A stretch of 38,934 bases of DNA. Origin: Desulfarculaceae bacterium (GTDB lineage Bacteria > Desulfobacterota > Desulfarculia > Desulfarculales > Desulfarculaceae). The stretch is from assembly GCA_028277825.1 (NCBI GenBank), contig JANQFN010000129.1, positions 1 to 38,934 of the forward strand, read 5' to 3'. The position numbers and the translations under genes were made by a program. The notes under the pieces are model-generated. The model was not told the DNA's origin and searched no databases. It saw nothing but the letters and a program-made list of their open reading frames with translations. Numbering within the stretch: the stretch's first letter is position 1; every line of letters starts with the position of its first letter. Of this stretch, positions 17,670 through 25,990 are shown one piece after another.

Positions 17670-18567
17670 AAAAGGTTTGTCGGACCTATCCCCCCAACAG
17701 GCACTGAGGCTCATCAAGGAGCTGAGCCCCCTGGGCGCGCCGACTCTGGCCCAACTGCGCCAGGCCTTCAGCCGATTTTACGAACAGTTTCGCAGCGGGC
17801 CGGAGCCCCTGGCGGAGGAGGTTCACGTGGGCGATCTGCGCGGCTACTGGATCAGCGCGCCCGGGGCGGGAGATGAGGCAACCGCGCTGTTTTTTCATGG
17901 CGGCGGTTTCACCATCGGTTCCACCCGTGACCATTTGGACCTGTGCGCCGGGCTGTCGGCGGCCTGCGGGGCCCGGCTGTTGAGCATCGACTACCGCCTG
18001 GCGCCGGAGCATCCTTTTCCCGCCGCGGTGAATGACTGTGCAGCCGCCTACGAATGGCTTTTACAGCGGGGCCGGGAGCCGGCTTCGCTGTCCCTGGCCG
18101 GCATATCCGCCGGTGGCACCTTGACGCTCACCACCCTGCTAAGGGCCCGGGACCAGGGCCTGCCCTTGCCGGCGGCGGCGGTGTGCATGTCGCCGGTGGT
18201 CGATCTCACCTTCCCCGGCGCTTCCATGGAAAGCAACCGCGCCAGCGACTGGGTAACCAGCCAGCGCCTGGAGTCGCTCCAAAGCAATTACCTGGCTGGC
18301 GCCGATCCCGGCCTTCCTTTGGCCTCGCCGACTATGGCTGATTTGAGTGGTCTGCCGCCGCTTTTGCTCCAGGTCGGCGGCGGCGAATTGATGCGCGACG
18401 ACATCCTGGCCTTTAAGGACAAGGCCGTTGGGGCCGGTGTGGAGGTGGAGTTTCAGCTCTGGGAGGAAATGTTTCACTGCTGGCAGGTGTTCCGCGCCTT
18501 GCTGCCCCAGGGGCGTGAGGCCATAAAATCGGCGGGCGGATTTTTAAAAAGGCATATGTCGGCATGA
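17647..18567 (+). CDS. Alpha/beta hydrolase, hormone-sensitive-lipase (HSL) type esterase
   Basis: 306 residues. HSL-family esterases hydrolyse short acyl esters. Visible: the oxyanion motif HGGGF (84-88), SIDYRLAPEHPFPAAVND (113-130), the nucleophile elbow GISAGG with Ser154 (usually GDSAGG), MSPVVDL, and the distal Asp (MRDDILAF) and His (WEEMFHCWQVF). There is no signal peptide. The ATG at 17647 lies inside the end of the ligase gene in another frame, so the two are translationally coupled and may act on the same acid or ester. Confidence 0.92.
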   Translation: MTPGKVPRKGLSDLSPQQALRLIKELSPLGAPTLAQLRQAFSRFYEQFRSGPEPLAEEVHVGDLRGYWISAPGAGDEATALFFHGGGFTIGSTRDHLDLCAGLSAACGARLLSIDYRLAPEHPFPAAVNDCAAAYEWLLQRGREPASLSLAGISAGGTLTLTTLLRARDQGLPLPAAAVCMSPVVDLTFPGASMESNRASDWVTSQRLESLQSNYLAGADPGLPLASPTMADLSGLPPLLLQVGGGELMRDDILAFKDKAVGAGVEVEFQLWEEMFHCWQVFRALLPQGREAIKSAGGFLKRHMSA

Positions 18568-18657
18568 TATAGTGTGCCCCAAGGCTGGAAAGCTTGACAA
18601 ACCCGGGGCCCAGACGATAGCCTCGGGCGAGATAATGTCCCCTTTTGGGAGGTTTAA

Positions 18658-20064
18658 GTGAGAATCAAAGCGGCTGTAAAATTCGCTGGACTCATCGTTT
18701 TGGCCCTGGCCCTGGCGGCCGGTTGCGCCACCAGCCAACAGGCGGAAGCGCCCGCCCCCGGACCCCAGATCAAGGCCGGTCTCAAGGCGGTGATGCCCCC
18801 GGTGGAAGACCTGCGTTATTGGCCGGCCAGTGACGAGGGGGTCATCAATCCCAACGTGCACGTCTTCGCCCCGCGCATGACCAGCGTGATCAAAAGCGGT
18901 CTAATAAGAAGCGGGCTGTTCGCCTCGCTGCCCGGGCCCAAGGAAAAGGGGGCGGCACGCCTGAGCGACAAGCTGCAGGTGACGGTGAACCAGTTCGCCA
19001 TCAGCAAGCTGGGCAGCAACCCCTGGATCATGGGGGCCTATCTGGTGGACGGCCTGCTGTTGCCCATTTACGCCGTGGCCAACTTGGGCACCAAGGGCCA
19101 GATGGACATGGGCACCTATTTGCTGCCCAGCAGCAAGGTGGGCACCACCATCAACGCCGATGTGGACTGGTACGTCAAGGGTCTCAAGAAGCCCATCCTC
19201 AAGCGGGCTTATCAGGTGCAGGTGAAGCTGGGCTCCATCAGCGAGCGCAAGCTGTGGGGCAGCGTGAGCGACCAGACCGGCTTCGGCGTGGAAATGGGCA
19301 AGGCCGAGGGCATCAAGGTGCTTGACAAACTGGTGGATGCCATCTCCCGCGATCCCAACTGGTCTTATCTCAATCAATATGAGCGCCTGGCCCGGGCCCA
19401 GGCGGTGATAGACGACGAAAAGGCCGCCCCCGAGGCCAAGCTGCAGGCCGCCCTGGGCGCGGTGGCCCTGCTCAAGCCGCTCAAATACAGCCCCTTTGAG
19501 ATCAAAAACCTCCTGGACAGCGCCCTGACGCCATCCGCCCGGGCCGGGGTGATCAACGAGCAGTTGGCCCGCGATATGGGGCTTTCCGGAGCCAGCGCTT
19601 TACCGGCCAAACAGCGCATGGACGCCAAGCAGGCCAAGGCCCTGTTCGACGATCCGGCGGTGCAGCGGGCCCAGGTGGAGGCCGATATCGCCAGCCGGGT
19701 GATCGGCATGGCCCTTACCGTGCTGGCCCCGCCGGCGCCCAAACCGGCCAAGATGATCAAGCCCGCCAAGGTTCCGGGCCCGCCGCTGCCGTATCAGACC
19801 CAGACCGAGCAGCCCCAGGCTCAGGCCAAGGCCGAGGCACCGGCGGCCAAGCCGGCGCCGCTTTCGCCCAAGGCCCAGCGCCTGGCCGAGGACCTGCGCG
19901 ACGCCCTGACCGCGGCGCTCAAGGGCCAGCGCCAACTGCAGGCGGTGCTTTTGAGCCAGGCGGATAAATCCATCGGAGGTGCCTGGCCCACCACCAAGGC
20001 GGTGCTTTTGAGGCTGCAGGCCTCGCCCCAGGTGAAGAGCTACCTGGCCCGGCGCACCTCCTAG
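18658..20064 (+). CDS. Lipoprotein of unknown function
   Basis: 468 residues with a lipoprotein signal: basic start MRIKAAVK, hydrophobic run to residue 21, lipobox LAAGC with Cys23. The residue after Cys is Ala, so no inner-membrane retention signal is seen and outer-membrane sorting is likely. The N-terminal half (VMPPVEDLRYWP...LQVTVNQFAISKLGSNPW...YLVDGLLLPIYAVANLGTKGQ...VDWYVKGLKKPILKRAYQV) resembles periplasmic domains of lipoproteins that form small beta-alpha folds, but I cannot name it. A Pro/Lys/Ala-rich linker (about 360-400) precedes a C-terminal helical part. The GTG start at 18658 follows GGGAGG. A TTGACA at 18594 with GATAGC 16 bases later may be its promoter. Confidence 0.75.
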   Translation: MRIKAAVKFAGLIVLALALAAGCATSQQAEAPAPGPQIKAGLKAVMPPVEDLRYWPASDEGVINPNVHVFAPRMTSVIKSGLIRSGLFASLPGPKEKGAARLSDKLQVTVNQFAISKLGSNPWIMGAYLVDGLLLPIYAVANLGTKGQMDMGTYLLPSSKVGTTINADVDWYVKGLKKPILKRAYQVQVKLGSISERKLWGSVSDQTGFGVEMGKAEGIKVLDKLVDAISRDPNWSYLNQYERLARAQAVIDDEKAAPEAKLQAALGAVALLKPLKYSPFEIKNLLDSALTPSARAGVINEQLARDMGLSGASALPAKQRMDAKQAKALFDDPAVQRAQVEADIASRVIGMALTVLAPPAPKPAKMIKPAKVPGPPLPYQTQTEQPQAQAKAEAPAAKPAPLSPKAQRLAEDLRDALTAALKGQRQLQAVLLSQADKSIGGAWPTTKAVLLRLQASPQVKSYLARRTS

Positions 20065-20100
20065 AACGGCGGGGCCTCCGGGCCGGCCGGGAGCGACATC

Positions 20101-20790
20101 TTGAAGGTCATCTCACCCTGGTTCGAGATTCTGTTTCTGCCTCCGGCCGAGGAGGTGCTGGCCCTGGTGGAGCGGGCCGGGCGCACCTGTTACAAATCCG
20201 AGCATCTGATCAGCGATGATTCGGCGGCCAAGTTTGTGGGGCGCATCGTGGCCTCGGGCCACCACAGCGTCATCGAGCATTCCCTGCTCACGGTGCGCTT
20301 CATCTGCGACCGGGGCGTGACCCACGAACTGGTGCGTCACCGCCTGGCCGCCTACAGCCAGGAATCCACCCGTTACGCCAACTACTCTCAGGAGCGCTTC
20401 GGCAACCAGATCACCGTGATCCGCCCCATGTTCTGGGCCGAGGATTCGCCGGAGTATCAGGCCTGGCTGCAATCCATGCAAGACAGCGAGGCGGCCTACT
20501 TGCGGCTCTTGGAAATGGGGGCCAAGGCCCAGGAGGCCCGGGCGGTGTTGCCCAACAGCCTCAAGACCGAGATCGTGATGAGCGCCAATTTGCGCGAATG
20601 GCGCCACGTGATAGACCTGCGTTGCTCCAAGCCGGCCCATCCCCAGATCCGCCAGATCATGCTACCGCTGCTCAATGAACTCAACCAACGCATCCCGGTG
20701 TTTTTCGAGGACCTGGCCGAAAAGTACGCCGATGACATCGCTGAATTCGCCTCGGGCGCGGCGGCGTTGAGTCCGCCTCCGGAGGAATAA
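20101..20790 (+). CDS. thyX: Flavin-dependent thymidylate synthase
   Basis: 229 residues; makes dTMP from dUMP with methylene-tetrahydrofolate and FADH2, replacing ThyA. The diagnostic RHRX7S motif is present: RHRLAAYSQES, residues 79-89, followed by TRYANYSQERF. Other family segments: GHHSVIEHSLLTVRFICDRGVTHELVRH, ARAVLPNSLKTEIVMSANLREWRHVIDLRCSKPAHPQIRQI. The TTG start at 20101 follows CGGGAG; no ATG is available nearby. It is 36 bases after the lipoprotein gene and may share its transcript; a terminator follows. Confidence 0.96.
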   Translation: MKVISPWFEILFLPPAEEVLALVERAGRTCYKSEHLISDDSAAKFVGRIVASGHHSVIEHSLLTVRFICDRGVTHELVRHRLAAYSQESTRYANYSQERFGNQITVIRPMFWAEDSPEYQAWLQSMQDSEAAYLRLLEMGAKAQEARAVLPNSLKTEIVMSANLREWRHVIDLRCSKPAHPQIRQIMLPLLNELNQRIPVFFEDLAEKYADDIAEFASGAAALSPPPEE

Positions 20791-20824
20791 CCGGCCGCTC
20801 CAGTTTAAATATCAACAATAGACA

Positions 20825-20857
20825 TGGGGCCTCTCGCTCGAGGGGCCCCAATTTTAT
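20825..20857 (+). terminator. Terminator after thyX
   Basis: GGGGCC (20826-20831) pairs with GGCCCC (20844-20849), with further pairing of CTC/GAG inside, followed by AATTTTATTT. Confidence 0.65.
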
Positions 20858-20979
20858 TTAAAGCGGCAGGGGGCAAGGACGCGGAAGAGGTTTGGAAAAA
20901 GGGGAAAGGGCGGGGGAGTTTTTGAGGGTGCGGGGCGGCGCCGACGCCTGGCCCGGAAATACGGAATCGGGAAGGTTAA

Positions 20980-21234
20980 CCCGCATATTTCATGAAGGCC
21001 GTGTGTCCGGCTGCGCCAGCCGCCGGCATACGGTGTTGCTGGCTGCGCTTGGGCCTCGACGTAGCTTTAGCTACGCCTGCGGCCCTCGCTTGCCAGACGC
21101 CTTGTCTGCTGGCGGCTGGCTGTGCCGGCGATGGGTACAAACTGTGCCGTGATAATGTGAGCACTTTTTTCATGACGGGCCCATTAATAGTGATTCGCTG
21201 ATTGATGCCACCCAGCCCTCATGAAATATGCGGG
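20980..21234. mobile_element. Small non-coding element with 16-bp perfect terminal inverted repeats (MITE-like)
   Basis: The left end CCCGCATATTTCATGA (20980-20995) and right end TCATGAAATATGCGGG (21219-21234) are perfect inverted repeats 223 bases apart. Inside is a large imperfect palindrome: CCGGCTGCGCCAGCCGCC (21007-21024) with GGCGGCTGGCTGTGCCGG (21111-21128), nested around CGTAGCT-TT-AGCTACG (21060-21075). There is no gene inside. The right end touches the stop codon (21235-21237) of the biotin carboxylase gene. The remaining gap 20858-20979 shows nothing I can name. Size and ends fit a miniature inverted-repeat element; an unusual long-range terminator is the alternative. Confidence 0.6.
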
Positions 21235-22575
21235 CTAGCCCAGATAGGTCTCGATGAAGCTGGTGTCCACCTCGCCCGAGGCGAACTGGGGGTGCTCCAG
21301 TATCTTCAGATCCACCGGGATGGTGGTCTTGACCCCCTCGATCTGGAAGTCCTTGAGCCCCTGCACCAGGCGGACGATAGCCCCGGAACGCTCCTCATCC
21401 CAGGCGATGACCTTGGCCAGCATGGGGTCGTAGTAAGGCGGCACCACGCAGCCGTCGGCGATGGCGTGATCCACCCGCAGGTGCTCGCCGGTCTCGGGGA
21501 AGACGACTCTTTCGATGGTGCCCGGCGAGGGGAAGAAGGTCTCCGGGTCCTCGGCGTACACCCGGGCCTCGATGGCGTGGCCCTTTAGTTCGACGTCATC
21601 CTGGCTCATGGCCAGACTCTCACCGGAGGCGATCAAGAGCTGCTGCCTGACGATGTCCACCCCGGAGAGGAACTCGCTCACCGGGTGCTCCACCTGCAGG
21701 CGGGCGTTGACCTCCATGAAGTAGTAGTCGCCGTCCGTCGAACGCAGCCCCTCCAGGGTGCCGGCGCCCACGTAGCCCATCTTCTTGACGATGGCCTGGG
21801 TGTTGGCAAAGAGCTTGACGCGGTCTTCTGGGGTGACCACCGGCGACAGGGCCTCCTCGATGATCTTCTGGTGGCGGCGCTGCACCGAGCACTCGCGCTC
21901 GCCCAGGCAGACCACGTTGCCCTCGCCGTCGGCCAGAAACTGCACCTCGATGTGGCGGGGGTTTTGCACCACGGTCTCGATGTAGCACTCCGGCGAGCCG
22001 AAGGCCATCTCGCCGATGCTCTGGGCGCGCTGGAGCACCTCGGCGGCCATCTCGGCGGACTCCACCATCTCGATGCCCTTGCCGCCGCCGCCCTTGTCCA
22101 GCTTGAGGAAGATGGGCCAGCCGTGCTCGTTGCCGAAGGCGGCCACCTCCTCGGGCGTATTCACCGGCTCCAGGGTGCCCGGGGTCACCTCGGCCCCCAC
22201 CTCCACCGCCAGGCGCCGGGTGTAGCACTTGGAGCTGATGGCGGCCAAGACCTCCGGCGGCGGGCCCACCCAGATCAGGCCGGCGTCCGCCACCTGCTTG
22301 GCAAAGGCGCCCCGCTCGGAGAGGAAGCCGTAGCCGGGGTGGATGGCCTGGGCGCCGCTTTCGATGGCGGCGGCTACGATGGCCTCCATGTTCAAGTAGC
22401 TCTCCACCGGATTGGCCGGGCCGATCAATACCGCCTCGTCGGCCTCGGCGGTGAAGGGAGCGCCCCGGTCGGCCTCGGAGAACACGGCCACGGTGGCGAT
22501 GCCCAGCTCCCTGCAGGAGCGGATGATGCGGGGCACGATCTCGCCCCGGTTGGCTATGAGCAGTTTTTGGATCAT
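21235..22575 (-). CDS. accC: Biotin carboxylase subunit
   Basis: 446 residues, normal AccC length. It uses ATP and bicarbonate to carboxylate the biotin on the carrier protein. Marks: KLLIANRGEIVPRIIRSCRELG at the start, HPGYGFLSE, the glycine loop LDKGGGGKGIEMV, ECSVQRRHQKIIEEAL, YYFMEVNARLQVEHPVSE (active site), GHAIEARVYAEDP. Its ribosome site GGAGGAG lies inside the last codons of the carrier gene, nine bases away. No carboxyltransferase accA/accD is present; instead the PxpB/PxpC genes stand upstream in the same operon. The enzyme is therefore better read as part of a urea-carboxylase-like or lactam carboxylase than of fatty-acid synthesis. It is the last gene of the operon. Confidence 0.93.
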   Translation of the reverse strand: MIQKLLIANRGEIVPRIIRSCRELGIATVAVFSEADRGAPFTAEADEAVLIGPANPVESYLNMEAIVAAAIESGAQAIHPGYGFLSERGAFAKQVADAGLIWVGPPPEVLAAISSKCYTRRLAVEVGAEVTPGTLEPVNTPEEVAAFGNEHGWPIFLKLDKGGGGKGIEMVESAEMAAEVLQRAQSIGEMAFGSPECYIETVVQNPRHIEVQFLADGEGNVVCLGERECSVQRRHQKIIEEALSPVVTPEDRVKLFANTQAIVKKMGYVGAGTLEGLRSTDGDYYFMEVNARLQVEHPVSEFLSGVDIVRQQLLIASGESLAMSQDDVELKGHAIEARVYAEDPETFFPSPGTIERVVFPETGEHLRVDHAIADGCVVPPYYDPMLAKVIAWDEERSGAIVRLVQGLKDFQIEGVKTTIPVDLKILEHPQFASGEVDTSFIETYLG

Positions 22576-22584
22576 GATCCGGAT

Positions 22585-22809
22585 CTACTCCTCCACCTCC
22601 AGCATCACCATGGGATCGCCCACCTGCATCTCGTCCCACTCCTTGGAGATGACCTTGGTGACCACACCGTCGTATTCGGAGTTCACCTGTATTTCGGTCT
22701 TCATGCAGTTGATCACCGCCACTTCCTGGCCCTTGCTCACCTGATCGCCCTCGGCCACCACCACGCGCGCGCACAGACCGGGCATTATGGCGTTAACGCT
22801 CTTTTCCAT
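22585..22809 (-). CDS. Biotin carboxyl carrier domain protein
   Basis: 74 residues, a bare biotinoyl domain without the N-terminal part of AccB. The fold pattern is clear: IMPGLCARVVVAEGDQVSKGQEVAVINCMKTEIQV...DGVVTKVISKEWDEMQVGDPMVMLEVEE. The biotin lysine lies in NCMKT where nearly all carriers have E-A/S-MKM; the MK core is kept but the flanking residues differ. Whether the host ligase still accepts it is an open point. It sits 39 bases after pxpC and directly before the biotin carboxylase. It probably shuttles carboxyl groups between AccC and the PxpB/PxpC pair. Confidence 0.88.
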   Translation of the reverse strand: MEKSVNAIMPGLCARVVVAEGDQVSKGQEVAVINCMKTEIQVNSEYDGVVTKVISKEWDEMQVGDPMVMLEVEE

Positions 22810-22848
22810 GATTTATCCTCTTTCTGTCCGATGAGTCCGCCGGCCTTT

Positions 22849-23832
22849 TCAAGCCAGCGACGCTTCGCTGAGTAGTTCCTTCTGTTCCTTGCGGGCAGCT
22901 ATGGCCTCGTCCTGGTTGCTTAGCTCAAAGCGCATGAAGTCGCGCCCCGGCGCCCCCTGCCCCACCTTCCACAGGTCGGCGTTGATCACGTTCAGGGCGC
23001 ACATGTAGCCGCCCAGGGTGGGGCCGTCGGCGATGAGCAGGATGGGAGTGTTGCCGCAGATGTTCAAAGCTCCGCGGATGGCGTAGGCGTGATCGATGAT
23101 GTTGGAGGGGTGGCTGCCGCCCACCCCGCCGTCGGCCCGGGCGAAGAAGCTGTCGGGCAGCTCCTCCAAACGGTAGGCCGAGCGGTTGGAGGTGTGCTGG
23201 ATCTTGGACACCCGCTCAAACAGCAGGTCCATGCCCTCCTCGGTGACGTAATCCGGGCAGGTGTTGGGCCCGGGGATGGCCCGGAGCACCAGCTCGTTGG
23301 TCAGCTGGGGCACCGCGCCTTCTTTGAGTTTGCGCCCGGCCAGGGCGGCCAAATCCGCCGAGGGCTCCCCGAACAGCACTTCGTCGCCCTCCACCAGGGC
23401 CCGGCCCTGAAAGCCCCCGTAAGAGCCGAAGATGCAGGTGGACTTGCTGCCCAAATAGGCGGGCACGTCCACGCCGCCGGCCACCGCCAGATAGCAGCGG
23501 AAGCCGGTGGGCCCGATGTGCAAAAACTTGATCACGACGCCGGCGCCAACCTTGATGGACTCCCACAGGGGAACCGGCTGTCCGTTGATGGTGGGCTGCA
23601 TGTCGCTGCCACCCATGGCGATAACGTGGTCGCCGTCAAACTCCGCCTCCAAAAAGCCGCCGGTGATCTCCAGGCCGGCCTCGCCGGAGGGGTTGCCCAC
23701 CAAGACGTTGGCCAGGCCCAGCCCCACGTTGTCAAAGGCGCCCGAGGCGCTCATGCCCTTGCCCAGATAGCCCAGACGTCCCGGCCAGTCCTCCACCAGG
23801 GTCTCGATGCCGCCGTTGATTATCTTCAGCAT
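22849..23832 (-). CDS. pxpC: PxpC/KipA-type carboxyltransferase subunit (AHS2 domain)
   Basis: 327 residues, one AHS2 domain, usual length. The family includes 5-oxoprolinase subunit C, KipA, and the carboxyltransferase half of urea carboxylase. Signatures: GGIETLVEDWPGRLGYLGKGMSASGAFD (7-34), ANVLVGNPSGEAGLEITGG, GFRCYLAVAGGVDVPAYLGSKSTCIFGSYGGFQGRAL, RAIPGPN, SKIQHTSNRSAYRLE, SHPSNIIDHAYAIRGALNICGNTPILLIADGPTLGGY. These are close to the urea-carboxylase version. It lies 20 bases after pxpB in the operon. With PxpB it should form the site that binds the amide substrate and carboxybiotin or ATP. Confidence 0.92.
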   Translation of the reverse strand: MLKIINGGIETLVEDWPGRLGYLGKGMSASGAFDNVGLGLANVLVGNPSGEAGLEITGGFLEAEFDGDHVIAMGGSDMQPTINGQPVPLWESIKVGAGVVIKFLHIGPTGFRCYLAVAGGVDVPAYLGSKSTCIFGSYGGFQGRALVEGDEVLFGEPSADLAALAGRKLKEGAVPQLTNELVLRAIPGPNTCPDYVTEEGMDLLFERVSKIQHTSNRSAYRLEELPDSFFARADGGVGGSHPSNIIDHAYAIRGALNICGNTPILLIADGPTLGGYMCALNVINADLWKVGQGAPGRDFMRFELSNQDEAIAARKEQKELLSEASLA

Positions 23833-23852
23833 AAGCCTTGCTCCTTATCGCC

Positions 23853-24839
23853 CTACAGCCGCGGGGCCTTCTTGGTGCCCTCGGCCTGCTTGGCCTTGAG
23901 CTCTTGCATCCCGGTTTGCACTTCCTCCGACTCGTACCACTGGATGTACTCCTTGGCTTTGATCTCGCCCTGCTCGATCTGGTATTCGTAGTCGGTCTTG
24001 TCGTGCACGTGGTCGTAGATCTCCACCACCTCCTTCTCGCTGACCTCGTGGAAGCGCACCCGGTCGGCGTTGCGGTAGAGGAAGGGGCCGTCTTTGAACA
24101 GTGGGTGGGTGCAGGAGAACTGGAACACCGGGATGGTGCGCCCGAACAACTGGTAGCCGCCGCCGGTGGGGGTGGTGTAGGTGAACACGCAGGGTCCGCC
24201 GATGCCCACCGCTCCCTCCGGGGTCCAGGTGCGCGGCGGGTTGTACTTGGGCACCACGATGGCGCAGCGCGGGTCGGTGGGCCAGAGGAAGGCCCCGCCC
24301 GGCCAGAAGCCGCCGCCGCTGTTGAACCAGTCGGTGCCCAGGATCATATCCTTGCACTCACGCACCGACACCCCGTTGCACATGGCCATGTACTCCAGGT
24401 TGTAGCCGTCGATCACGTTGGGCGCCTCGGGACGCACCTCGGCCACATAGCGGGCCACCGCCTTTTTGGTCTCGCTGTCCTCAAAGGCGATGGGCAGATG
24501 GATCAGGCGGGAGGCCAGCACCACGTCGTCGATGGTGGGCATGGAATCCTCGGCCTCCTTGACCGCCGCGATCAACTCGGCTTCGCTGATCACCAGGGGA
24601 TCGTAGTGCAGCATGTTGGTGCGGATGCCGGGGACGGTCTCGATCAGCCCGGGAATCTCCTTGGCCAGGATGATGTCGTTGACCGCCAGCATGCGGAAGG
24701 AGTCCTGCAACAGGGCCCTTTGCTCCCTGCCGTACTCCACCTGCATGAAGCCGTCGCCGGCCTGCCGAAACAGAATCTCCAGGCGGGATTCAGTCTCGGG
24801 CATGGTGTCCAATATGACCTGGTATTTGCCTTGGCTCAT
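23853..24839 (-). CDS. pxpB: PxpB/KipI-type subunit (AHS1 domain), urea-carboxylase-like
   Basis: 328 residues, longer than B. subtilis KipI/PxpB (about 240). The ATG at 24839 (MSQGKYQV) is chosen because GAAAGGGGGCAC precedes it; the frame extends upstream but reads as Arg/Pro-rich non-coding sequence. The segments IHLPIAFEDSETKKAVARYVAEVRPEAPN, KYNPPRTWTPEGAVGIGG and GGGYQLFGRT are the pattern I know from urea carboxylase/urea amidolyase rather than from simple KipI. A Glu/Lys-rich C-terminal tail follows (EYIQWYESEEVQTGMQELKAKQAEG). Together with the AHS2 protein, carrier and biotin carboxylase it completes, on four separate genes, the domain set of a urea carboxylase. Confidence 0.9.
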   Translation of the reverse strand: MSQGKYQVILDTMPETESRLEILFRQAGDGFMQVEYGREQRALLQDSFRMLAVNDIILAKEIPGLIETVPGIRTNMLHYDPLVISEAELIAAVKEAEDSMPTIDDVVLASRLIHLPIAFEDSETKKAVARYVAEVRPEAPNVIDGYNLEYMAMCNGVSVRECKDMILGTDWFNSGGGFWPGGAFLWPTDPRCAIVVPKYNPPRTWTPEGAVGIGGPCVFTYTTPTGGGYQLFGRTIPVFQFSCTHPLFKDGPFLYRNADRVRFHEVSEKEVVEIYDHVHDKTDYEYQIEQGEIKAKEYIQWYESEEVQTGMQELKAKQAEGTKKAPRL

Positions 24840-25131
24840 GGTCAGTGCCCCCTTTCGGGTCGCCGGCGGGACGGCCGCTGGTGCCGGCCGCGCTCCGCTC
24901 CTATCGTTTCTCGGGTGTCTCCCCCAGCCGCCCGGCCGTGGCCGGGTTCGCTGGCGGGTATCATGCAATGAACCCCGCCGTCTTAGCGCTCATCTGCCCA
25001 GCCGGTATTCCCCGGCAGAACCGAACGCATCGGCCCTTGTGAGCCAGCGGGCAAGGGCTCGTTATTATTAAAAAACTGTCTTTTTAGGGCGCTCCGGCGC
25101 CGGCCCACGGTCGGGCCAGGCGGCCCTGGCG

Positions 25132-25884
25132 CTACAGAGGCGGCGAGGCTATTGCCACTCCGGCCTCTTCCAACGCGCGGCGCGCGGCCTTCAAAATTTC
25201 CAACGCCCCCGGGGTGTCGGAATGGAGGCAAACCGAGCTGCCCGAGATGTCGATCTCAGCGCCTTCGGTGGAGGTCACTTTGCCCTCCTGGACCATTTTG
25301 AGGACCTTGGCCGACACGTCCTCTGGTTGCAGGGCCTCGTGGTGACGGGTGATCACCAGATTGCCCTGGTTATCATAATCCAGGTCGCCGTACAACTCAT
25401 ACACCACCTTCAGGCCCATCTCTTCGGCCAGCGGGCCGGCGACGCCCTTCTTCATGATGTAGAGGTATAATTCGGGGTCAATGTCCAAGGTGGCCTGGCA
25501 CACGGCCCGGGCCACTTCTTCGGAGCGGCAGGCCATGCCGTACAGCGACCCGTGCGGCTTTACATGATGCAGGCGGAGGCCGGCGGCCTGGCAAAAGGCC
25601 TGCAGCGCGCCCACCTGGTAAACCGTGTTGTCGTAAATCTCTTCGGGGGTGAGCTTCATCTCCCGCCGCCCGAAACCCTGCAGGTCGGGCAGGCCGGGGT
25701 GGGCGCCCACGGACACGCCGCGTTCGGCGGCCAGGGCCACGGTCTGACGCATCACCGTGGGGTCGCTGGCGTGGAACCCGCAGGCCACGTTGGCGCTGGA
25801 GACGAACTCCATGAACTGGGCGTCATTGCCCATTTTGTACATCCCGAAGCTCTCGCCCATGTCGGCGTTGATGTCCAACTGCAT
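25132..25884 (-). CDS. pxpA: PxpA, LamB/YcsF-family 5-oxoprolinase/lactam hydrolase subunit A
   Basis: 250 residues, usual length. The family is a TIM-like barrel that opens 5-oxoproline or other lactams together with PxpB and PxpC. Signatures: LDINADMGESFGMYKMGND (start), SSANVACGFHASDPTVMRQTVALAAERGVSVGAHPGLPD, GFGRREM, HHVKPHGSLY, and SVCLHSDTPGALEILKAAR near the end. The ATG at 25884 is chosen because it follows GAGGTGG; a GTG nine bases earlier lies inside that ribosome site. It is separated from pxpB by 292 bases in which I see no gene, and follows the small symporter partner by 106 bases. No allophanate hydrolase is present, so PxpA is the likely hydrolase of this operon's carboxylase. 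Confidence 0.95.
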   Translation of the reverse strand: MQLDINADMGESFGMYKMGNDAQFMEFVSSANVACGFHASDPTVMRQTVALAAERGVSVGAHPGLPDLQGFGRREMKLTPEEIYDNTVYQVGALQAFCQAAGLRLHHVKPHGSLYGMACRSEEVARAVCQATLDIDPELYLYIMKKGVAGPLAEEMGLKVVYELYGDLDYDNQGNLVITRHHEALQPEDVSAKVLKMVQEGKVTSTEGAEIDISGSSVCLHSDTPGALEILKAARRALEEAGVAIASPPL

Positions 25885-25990
25885 TGCCGCCACCTCATTT
25901 GGTCCGGTTAAACCCGGATGCTTTTATATGGCGCCCCGGAGCGGAACGGGCGACAGGCCCCGCCCCGCCCCAGGGGCGCGAGGGGTCAGG

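Noticed and set aside
21235-22809. accC and carrier as part of acetyl-CoA carboxylase
   Set aside because: No accA or accD, a carrier without the AccB N-terminal part, and immediate linkage to AHS1/AHS2 proteins point to another carboxylase.
24840-25131. Gene or promoter in the 292-base pxpA-pxpB spacer
   Set aside because: The open frame extending pxpB upstream is Arg/Pro/Gly-rich without a ribosome site; no promoter hexamers or clear terminator were found.
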